Source: Candidatus Gastranaerophilales bacterium (GTDB lineage Bacteria; Cyanobacteriota; Vampirovibrionia; Gastranaerophilales; Gastranaerophilaceae). From it: DNA of 64,000 nucleotides. Under the pieces are notes generated by a model. It was given only the letters and a program-made list of their open reading frames with translations, did not search any database and was not told where the DNA came from. A program made the position numbers and the translations under genes. The DNA lies in assembly GCA_944323035.1 (NCBI GenBank), contig CALUQY010000006.1, positions 30,106 through 94,105 of the forward strand, in the 5' to 3' direction. Each line of letters opens with the position of its first letter. Within the stretch, counting starts at the first letter, position 1. Shown here piece after piece: positions 58,165 through 64,000 of the stretch.

Positions 58165-58824
58165 ATGCAAGCACGCAGAGCTGCAAGAGAATTAGCGTTT
58201 ATCCTGTTCTCGCAGATTGACAAAGATATAGAGAAATACTCAAAATCCGATTTTGCAAACATTGTTTTGAAATCGGTAAGAACATTAAAGAGCAACGCCA
58301 CAGATGAGCTTCAAATCGCGCTTAGCGGGCTGATGGAGTTCAAAGCGCAGGTTGATGATTATGAAGCTAACCACGAAACAAACCTGAATAGACCAATCGG
58401 AGTTTCAAACGTTGCGGTACCGGTCATTTTGACTTCCGACCTGTCAGAAAAGCTCGGGCAGACAATTGATGTTGCTGATAAGGCTCTTATGGCGCTAGAA
58501 ATCGCGGAATTCACAACGCTGGATTCGCAAAATGATGTTCAGGCTTTTGCAATAAAAATCGCGGAATTACATAAAGAACACCACAAGGAACTTGATGAAA
58601 TTATCCAGAAGTACTCAAAAAACTGGGATTTCCAACGACTTGTTACTATGGATAAAAACATTTTGCGCATCGCTTTAATTGAACTTTTATACATCAAAGC
58701 AACACCGCTGAAAGTCGTTATTGACGAAGCGCTGGAACTTGCTAAAAAATATTCTACGGATGAAAGCACTAACTTCATCAACGGAATTCTGGCAAAAGTC
58801 GTTGTTGACTACGGCATTGAATAA
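58165..58824 (+). CDS. nusB: Transcription antitermination factor NusB
   Basis: RNA-binding factor for rRNA operon antitermination. The N-terminal MQARRAARELAFILFSQID is the RNA-contact helix. The C-terminal core has DKNILRIALIELLY and VIDEALELAKKYSTDESTNF, then INGILAKV. At 219 aa it is longer than the typical 140-160 aa, with an insertion of helical sequence in the middle (residues about 60-110). AAGAGGT is a good ribosome site. ftsY follows after 63 bp. Confidence 0.88.
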   Translation: MQARRAARELAFILFSQIDKDIEKYSKSDFANIVLKSVRTLKSNATDELQIALSGLMEFKAQVDDYEANHETNLNRPIGVSNVAVPVILTSDLSEKLGQTIDVADKALMALEIAEFTTLDSQNDVQAFAIKIAELHKEHHKELDEIIQKYSKNWDFQRLVTMDKNILRIALIELLYIKATPLKVVIDEALELAKKYSTDESTNFINGILAKVVVDYGIE

Positions 58825-58887
58825 CCGCCTGCCGGCTTTTTAAAGACTCCGGCTTACGGTAATTGATAAAAGTACGAGTATAGAAAA

Positions 58888-59799
58888 ATGTTTAAATTCT
58901 TCTCTGAAAAATTTGAAAACCTTAAAAACGCATTGAAAAACACCGCTGAAACTCTCGGCGGAATCGGAGATGTTGAAAAGGAAGAAGAGTTTTCGGAATT
59001 CGTTTTGGAAGATATGGAGGACACCCTTATCAGCGCTGATCTGGGTGTTTCTTATGCGTCGGAATTGATAGACAAACTCCGCGCACAGAATAAAATCAAA
59101 CCTTCGCAGGTCAGAGAATTTTTGCGGGAAGAGTTTCTAAAAACGCTGGCAGATGCAGGCTCAACAGAATTAAACTACAAAGATGGCGGGCTGAACATTT
59201 ACTTTATCACGGGCGTGAACGGCGCAGGAAAAACGACTCTAATAGGTAAACTTGCGTATAAATTCAGGCAGGAAGGTAAAAAGGTTTTGATTGCGGCAGG
59301 CGACACCTTCCGCGCAGCAGCCGAAGAACAGCTTGATATCTGGTCAAAACGCGCAGGCGCTGACATTGTCAGAAAAGATAAAATCGACCCCGCCGCCGTC
59401 GTCTACGAAGCAATTCAAAAAGCAAAAAGCGAAAAATACGATATTATTCTTGTCGATACAGCGGGCAGGCTGCAAAATAAATTTAACCTTATGGAAGAGT
59501 TGTCAAAAATTAAAGCCGTAATCGACAAAAATGCACCTGAAGCTTTGCGTGAAAGCATTCTTGTCATAGATGCCAACACCGGTCAAAACGGGCTGCAGCA
59601 GGCAAAAGTCTTTAAAGAATGCACCTCTATCACCAGCGTCGCGCTTACTAAACTTGACGGTTCCGCAAAAGGCGCAATCGTTTTAGCCATAGCGAAAACA
59701 ATGGGTCTGCCGGTCAAACTTATCGGGGTCGGCGAAAAAATGGAAGATTTGCGCGCTTTTAACCCGCAGGAGTTTGTCAACGCACTGTTAGAAGGGTAA
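58888..59799 (+). CDS. ftsY: Signal recognition particle receptor FtsY
   Basis: GTPase that docks SRP-ribosome complexes at the inner membrane. NG domain only: N-terminal helices, P-loop GVNGAGKTTLIGKLA near residue 108, GDTFRAAAEEQLDIW near 138, VDTAGR near 192 and TKLDGSAKGA near 253. The acidic A domain of longer homologues is absent. Length of 303 aa is normal for the short form. The peptidase gene follows directly (1-bp gap). Confidence 0.94.
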   Translation: MFKFFSEKFENLKNALKNTAETLGGIGDVEKEEEFSEFVLEDMEDTLISADLGVSYASELIDKLRAQNKIKPSQVREFLREEFLKTLADAGSTELNYKDGGLNIYFITGVNGAGKTTLIGKLAYKFRQEGKKVLIAAGDTFRAAAEEQLDIWSKRAGADIVRKDKIDPAAVVYEAIQKAKSEKYDIILVDTAGRLQNKFNLMEELSKIKAVIDKNAPEALRESILVIDANTGQNGLQQAKVFKECTSITSVALTKLDGSAKGAIVLAIAKTMGLPVKLIGVGEKMEDLRAFNPQEFVNALLEG

Positions 59800-59800
59800 A

Positions 59801-60427
59801 ATGATTTTAGAGAGAGCCACAACAAAATTAAACAATGAAATTCAACTAATCGGCAGACGCACGCTTGATAAAAACGGATATATTCTCATAATCGGCGTTG
59901 TGCACGGTGATGAACCGCAGGGAGAGTTTCTAATCAACAACTACCTTCAAAAAAACACCAATTTCCCGCCGGAATTTCTCTTCATACCTTGCCTTAACCC
60001 CGACGGGCTTGCCAACGAAACCCGTACAAACGCTAACGGCGTAGATATAAACAGAAATTTCCCGACCGACAATTGGATGTGCGGAGAGAAAAACCGCTAT
60101 TTTGGCGGTGACACTGCTGCAAGTGAAACTGAAACACGCTTTGTAATAGACGTTGTAGAAAAATACGCGCCCAAACTTATCATAACGCTCCACACTCCGT
60201 TTAAAATCGTGAATTTTGACGGTGAAGGTCGCGAAATAAGTGAAAAAATCGGTAAAATCTTTAATTACCCTGTAGAAGAGAGTATCGGCTACCCGACCCC
60301 GGGGAGTTTCGGGACCTGGGCAGGGGTTGAGCGAAAAATACCGATTATCACAATCGAAATGGACGAAGAAATTCCGCAGGAAAACTTAATAGAACCTTTT
60401 GAAAAAATGTTGACTTTCCTGCATTAA
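59801..60427 (+). CDS. M14-family zinc carboxypeptidase-like (MpaA-like)
   Basis: Probable cytosolic metallopeptidase, perhaps cleaving murein tripeptides like MpaA. The zinc motif GVVHGDEPQGE near residue 34 (HxxE type), NPDGLANETRTNANGVDINR near residue 66, and ITLHTPF near residue 128 with the third ligand are present. ITIEMDEEI near residue 190 holds a candidate catalytic Glu. No signal peptide. At 208 aa it is compact. It starts 1 bp after the ftsY stop, suggesting cotranscription. A succinylglutamate desuccinylase/aspartoacylase-type role is the alternative. Confidence 0.75.
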   Translation: MILERATTKLNNEIQLIGRRTLDKNGYILIIGVVHGDEPQGEFLINNYLQKNTNFPPEFLFIPCLNPDGLANETRTNANGVDINRNFPTDNWMCGEKNRYFGGDTAASETETRFVIDVVEKYAPKLIITLHTPFKIVNFDGEGREISEKIGKIFNYPVEESIGYPTPGSFGTWAGVERKIPIITIEMDEEIPQENLIEPFEKMLTFLH

Positions 60428-60532
60428 TCATTAATAACTCCGTAAGTACCATTCATTTAGATGATTTATTAGCTAAAATCTGCATTTATACTAATAATGA
60501 GTCGTAATGTAATGTAGTAGTGAGGTAGTAAA

Positions 60533-61231
60533 ATGCTTATTCGCGGCGGTATTAACTATGTAGATAGCGGTATGACGGCATCATTGATGGCGATGCATCT
60601 GCAAAGTGAAATTATTGCTATCAACAACGAAAATATTACAGGCTTTGACAAAATCGGTTATCAGCGTCAGGATCCGGTTGTTTCTTCCTTCACGGAATTT
60701 ATCGGTGTCCACGGGCTTTCAAAAGCCACAGATGATCAGGTCGGCAGAATAGCGCTTTCCGATAACCCGCTTGACTGCGCCATTGCCGTAAAAGGCTACT
60801 TTCAAACAATGGATAAGGACGGGATAAAAATTACCCGCGACGGCCGGTTTAAGCTCGACAAACAGGGTAATCTCCTCACACTTCAGGACGCGCAGGTACT
60901 CTCTAACGCCGGAATGCCAATCCAGCTTCCGTTCGTACCGGAAAAACTTGAAGATATTGAAATAAACCCAAAAGGCGAAATAAGAGTTTTTAACCACAAA
61001 ACGTTGAAACAGGAATTCGCCGGCACTATAGGCGTTGTAGATTCCGAAGGCAGACTTGTAGCACGGCCGGATATTAAACAAAAATTTAACGAATACTCCA
61101 ACGTGTCACTCCAAAACGAATTCCTCACAATGATGCCGACAATAAGGAATTTTGAAGCAAACCGCCAGCTATTCCTTATCCAAAACCAGAATCTTCAAAA
61201 AGTAATTAACCAGTTAGGCTCAGCATCATAA
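60533..61231 (+). CDS. Flagellar basal-body rod protein, FlgF/FlgG family
   Basis: Rod or hook-basal-body component exported by the flagellar type III system. The N-terminal helix MTASLMAMHLQSEIIAINNE is the rod-domain helix. A central beta region has AVKGYFQTMDKDG and RDGRFKLDKQGNLL, typical of FlgE/F/G. The C-terminal LQNEFLTMMPTIRNFEANRQ is the conserved closing helix. At 232 aa it is a little shorter than FlgG. GTGAGGTAG is a good ribosome site. It heads a cluster of four rod-type genes on the same strand. Confidence 0.85.
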   Translation: MLIRGGINYVDSGMTASLMAMHLQSEIIAINNENITGFDKIGYQRQDPVVSSFTEFIGVHGLSKATDDQVGRIALSDNPLDCAIAVKGYFQTMDKDGIKITRDGRFKLDKQGNLLTLQDAQVLSNAGMPIQLPFVPEKLEDIEINPKGEIRVFNHKTLKQEFAGTIGVVDSEGRLVARPDIKQKFNEYSNVSLQNEFLTMMPTIRNFEANRQLFLIQNQNLQKVINQLGSAS

Positions 61232-61249
61232 TAATCAGAAAGGCAAACT

Positions 61250-61966
61250 ATGTATAGTTTTCAGGCAATAATCAGAAGAAATGTGAGCAACGTAACCCAC
61301 CAGTTTGAAAAACTGGGCTACGTCGGCAACAACCTTGCAAACTATAATACAAAAGGCTACAAGTCTGTTAACTTTGAACAAATGCTCACAGAGGACGGAT
61401 ACCTTACCGCCGCAATCCGCTCGGATTACGCGCAAGGCTCCGTAATGATTACAAGCAATCCTTATGATGTTGCAATCAACGGAACAGGGTTTATTCCGGT
61501 AGTATCAGAGGACGGTGAGGTCGCCTACACCCGCGACGGCGCTTTCAAACAGGGCAAAAACGGATACCTCGTCACAGAAGATGACTGGATTGTCGGCGAA
61601 GGGATTAAAATTCCGGCGAACTGCTTCAAATTTGAAATAAAACCTAACGGCGAAGTTTATGCATACGACACAAACGAAAGTATATCCGGCAAAAAACTCG
61701 GTACTATTCCGCTTGTAAGATTTGCCAGTCAGGAAAACCTTAAATCAATCGGCATGAACAAGCTTCAGGCAACCGAAGAATCCGGTGAAGCAATGCTCGT
61801 CAAAGACCACGACTGCTTTGCACAGCACAACCTTGAAAATTCAAACGCCAATATCTACACCGGCGTCAGTGATATGTTAAGACTTAACGCCTCAATGATT
61901 GCCGGAATGCGTATGATGAAAGTCGTTGACGACATGTACAACAAAGCAATAAATATAAGGGAGTAA
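61250..61966 (+). CDS. Flagellar basal-body rod protein, FlgF/FlgG family (second copy)
   Basis: Paralogue of the preceding gene. KLGYVGNNLANYNTKGYKSV is the conserved rod-protein N-terminus. VAINGTGFIPV and YTRDGAFKQGKNGYLV mark the central region. The end MLRLNASMIAGMRMMKVVDD is the closing helix. AGAAAGGC precedes the ATG. Two such proteins in tandem usually are FlgF (proximal rod) and FlgG (distal rod), but I cannot say which is which. Confidence 0.87.
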   Translation: MYSFQAIIRRNVSNVTHQFEKLGYVGNNLANYNTKGYKSVNFEQMLTEDGYLTAAIRSDYAQGSVMITSNPYDVAINGTGFIPVVSEDGEVAYTRDGAFKQGKNGYLVTEDDWIVGEGIKIPANCFKFEIKPNGEVYAYDTNESISGKKLGTIPLVRFASQENLKSIGMNKLQATEESGEAMLVKDHDCFAQHNLENSNANIYTGVSDMLRLNASMIAGMRMMKVVDDMYNKAINIRE

Positions 61967-61971
61967 CTTAA

Positions 61972-62319
61972 ATGTATACACCTATTGACAGTACAAATAA
62001 AATTAATCTTATGCTGGATTTGATAGCGCAGCGCCAGAGGGCACTGGGTTCCAACATAGCAAACGTTGACACCCCTAACTATGTAAGAAAAGACATAGAT
62101 TTTCAATCATATTTAGGCACAATGAACAGCCCGCTTGAAACAAAACTCTCCGAACGCCTCGGGCCTTCAGGGATTTTGGAAGAGCGTGAAAACGAAAAAA
62201 TCGACATAGCCAACGAGTTAAACGAAATGCAGCAGAATTCACTGCTGTATTCAATGGCAACAAGACGGATGTCCTCTATTATCACAGAGATGAAAACCGT
62301 TATCAATGTCGGTAAGTAA
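61972..62319 (+). CDS. flgB: Flagellar basal-body rod protein FlgB
   Basis: Proximal rod protein. RALGSNIANVDTPNYVRKDI near residue 23 is the flagella basal-body rod signature, followed by DFQSYLG. The end has LNEMQQNSLLYSMATRRMSS, the family-typical closing helix. Length of 115 aa is normal. It lies 5 bp after the preceding rod gene. Confidence 0.9.
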   Translation: MYTPIDSTNKINLMLDLIAQRQRALGSNIANVDTPNYVRKDIDFQSYLGTMNSPLETKLSERLGPSGILEERENEKIDIANELNEMQQNSLLYSMATRRMSSIITEMKTVINVGK

Positions 62320-62409
62320 CCGGTTGCCAGCCGCTTCTAAAACGTCATCGCAAGCGTTCTAAGGCATGCAACGGACTAACAAAACAAAATTACAAAGGAG
62401 CTTATTGAA

Positions 62410-62853
62410 ATGGGCATACTAGAATCAATGAATATCGGCGCAAAAGCCTTACAGGTTCACGGAACACGTTTGGATATCCACGCGAAAAACATCGCAAACG
62501 TTGACACGCCGAATTATATAAGAAAAATTCCTGTAATAAACGCAACGGAGGACATGTCGTTTCACGGGCTGATGAACTCAATGAAGGAAGATGTTTTCGG
62601 GATAGGCACCCTTCCTTATCTTCAAGGCGGGGTAACTTATTCCGGCGTAATGGAGGATCCGACGCTGGGCGATAAGATTTACCGCCCGGGGCACCCTGAC
62701 GCAGACGCCGAAGGCTATATAAGAGCCTCAAACGTAAACCCGATGGTCGATATAGCAGACGCGATAATCGCCCAACGGGCATACGAGGCAAGTTTGGCAG
62801 TCGTTAACATCTCCAAAGCAATGGCGCTAAGAGCCGTCGAAATCGGCAAATAA
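62410..62853 (+). CDS. flgC: Flagellar basal-body rod protein FlgC
   Basis: Proximal rod protein. RLDIHAKNIANVDTPNYIRK near residue 20 is the rod signature. RPGHPDADAEGYIRASNVN and MVDIADAIIAQRAYEASLAV near the C-terminus are diagnostic of FlgC. Length of 147 aa is normal. AAAGGAG precedes the ATG. FliE, which often follows FlgC, is absent; a terminator and a pilin gene come next. Confidence 0.92.
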   Translation: MGILESMNIGAKALQVHGTRLDIHAKNIANVDTPNYIRKIPVINATEDMSFHGLMNSMKEDVFGIGTLPYLQGGVTYSGVMEDPTLGDKIYRPGHPDADAEGYIRASNVNPMVDIADAIIAQRAYEASLAVVNISKAMALRAVEIGK

Positions 62854-62858
62854 TTATT

Positions 62859-62893
62859 GCGGGGCATTCTTTCAGAATGCCCCGCAAATTTTT
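62859..62893 (+). terminator. Terminator of the flagellar rod cluster
   Basis: GCGGGGCATTC pairs with GAATGCCCCGC across 5 nt, followed by AAATTTTT. It also faces the convergent pilin copy 6. Confidence 0.85.
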
Positions 62894-62895
62894 GA

Positions 62896-64000
62896 TTATC
62901 TTTTTACACAAACAATATCCCAAGTACCAGCCGTTCCTGCATGCGGAATTCTGTACTGTCCTGTATAACTGCCAACTACCCATTGCCTAAGCTCACCTGA
63001 CCAAGGTGACTTTACTTTAGTAGATGAATACATAACAGAAGAGGAAAGCCCCAGCATATTATAATTTATATACAAAGACCCTGTTTCATCTCTGGTCGGG
63101 ATACGATATTCATCACCTGCATTTACCGTACAGGCCGTTGCAGCCTCATCTGCTGTCACCCCGTTTAAAACCTTATAAGGCATCGGAGCGACCACAACAC
63201 TGTCTGACGGATACCATACAGTCATAAAACCAATATCTTTTCCAACAGTATTAGGCCCCTTATTACCATTCAAATCATAAACAAAATTCGCACAAAATTT
63301 TGGTGCCAGAAAATAATTGGAATTCTCAGCCATATTCGCAATACAATTCGGGTTATAAAATGCCAGAATACTTTCGCCATTGGCAGTTTCAAATGCTGCA
63401 GCCTTTGTATCCAGCATGCTATGACTTCCGGTTCCGGTTGTATCTGAATAACTTACAGAAATAAGTTCTGCCCGCAATTCAGATAATTTGGCCGGCATAT
63501 CCGCGGTTCCCCCCCACATTTTAGTATACTTTGACGGAATTCCACAATCTTCAATATGCTCACTATCACAAATGTTGTTAATTTTTAGGACTTTTGAAAG
63601 CCCGTTTGTAACAAAGGTTTCTGCAGCAGTATCCTCAATTGATGTTGAACCAGCACTGTCAGTCGTTTCTCTCAAAGTGCCATATCCGTTTAATGCAGGC
63701 ATTAGAGCAATTGCCTGAGAAAACCGTGCATAAAGTGCTTTTCTTTGCGTATTCCATGTGCGTTCGTTAATGTTTCCGGTGAGGCTCGGAAGCGTAATTG
63801 CTGCAACAACACCGATTATCGTGAGGGATAACAGGATTTCTGCCATTGTGAACGCTGACCGTAAGCCGACCAGCCTATTATGGAACCGGCTCAGCCGGGC
63901 GGCCATGGTGAAGGCACATTTCTTGACCAACAGCCTGTTGACCAAACATAGAACCGACTCAGTCGGTGTCATCGCGAGGGCGGAAGCCCGTGGCGATCCA
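62896..64000 (-). CDS. Pilin-like protein, copy 6 (5' end cut by window edge)
   Basis: The open frame extends past the right edge, so the leader ATG and any G tract lie outside. RSAFTMAEILL marks the prepilin site. The core has NERTWNTQRKALYARFSQAI, LKINNICDSEHIEDCGI and KGPNTVGKDIG. The DUF1566-like C-terminus has EYRIPTRDETGSLY and ends IVCVKR. An internal ATG (MAARLSRFHNRLVGLRSAF) near 63906 offers a short, basic leader with no clear ribosome site, and copy 1 has a matching one. The far 5' part (63968-64000) is a CGCGAGGGCGGAAGCCCGTG palindromic repeat. Confidence 0.8.
   Translation of the reverse strand, partial: GSPRASALAMTPTESVLCLVNRLLVKKCAFTMAARLSRFHNRLVGLRSAFTMAEILLSLTIIGVVAAITLPSLTGNINERTWNTQRKALYARFSQAIALMPALNGYGTLRETTDSAGSTSIEDTAAETFVTNGLSKVLKINNICDSEHIEDCGIPSKYTKMWGGTADMPAKLSELRAELISVSYSDTTGTGSHSMLDTKAAAFETANGESILAFYNPNCIANMAENSNYFLAPKFCANFVYDLNGNKGPNTVGKDIGFMTVWYPSDSVVVAPMPYKVLNGVTADEAATACTVNAGDEYRIPTRDETGSLYINYNMLGLSSSVMYSSTKVKSPWSGELRQWVVGSYTGQYRIPHAGTAGTWDIVCVKR

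Overview
The window reads as chromosomal DNA of a gut-type Vampirovibrionia / Gastranaerophilales bacterium (the non-photosynthetic sister group of Cyanobacteria). That placement is an inference from moderate-to-low GC, Cyanobacteria-like housekeeping proteins without photosynthesis genes, a flagellar rod cluster, and pilin-like proteins whose processing site has the form A|FTMAEILL. No rRNA, tRNA, CRISPR array, complete transposase or prophage was recognised.

Layout. 1-3070: DUF4127 protein (cut by the left edge), 2-hydroxyacid dehydrogenase, small heat-shock protein and a candidate structured RNA. 3077-4845: first pilin-like gene with its leader, G tract, long 5' UTR and promoter. 4846-10574: hypothetical Met-rich protein, radical SAM protein, ADP-forming acyl-CoA synthetase, broken subtilisin gene, TolC-like protein. 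10686-19093: sigma factor with prepilin peptidase, ruvA-dnaA, comEC, dnaB. 19143-20612: higBA toxin-antitoxin, an Xre gene and a small gene split by a repeat element. 20612-31271: lspA, rluD, cca, pckA, fixCX, rsmD-tatD-tlyA and ctpA. 31859-46000: accessory-rich region with four more pilin-like loci, manC, a TPR protein, a glycosyltransferase and serS. 45989-50399: rpmB, purB, coaE, rluB, thioesterase, rmuC. 50628-55497: response regulator, small histidine kinase and a giant membrane protein. 55501-56500: candidate small RNA, tandem repeats and an Xre gene. 56584-62853: alcohol dehydrogenase, nusB, ftsY, an M14-type peptidase and flagellar rod genes. 62896-64000: sixth pilin-like gene, cut by the right edge.

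The most striking system is the six-member pilin family. Each complete locus has a conserved promoter (TTkACn, 17 bp, CATAAT), a long 5' UTR usually built from degenerate octamers, a short ATG leader, an uninterrupted run of 12 or 13 G, a mosaic of palindromic repeat DNA, and then a prepilin signal, a pilin core and a C-terminal domain that looks like DUF1566/Lcl_C (lectin-like). In one locus (37847-39037) 12 G keep the leader in frame with the pilin. In three loci 13 G put it out of frame. One locus (31961-33291) is also broken by a 5-bp deletion. This is the pattern expected of phase-variable surface fibres or tip adhesins processed by the prepilin peptidase encoded at 11473. Prior description of this arrangement could not be checked.

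A second recurrent signal is a TAnnnT box 6-7 nt before the start codon of about ten genes, which predicts leaderless mRNAs. A third is a set of dispersed palindromic elements, one of which has inserted into and split a small gene.
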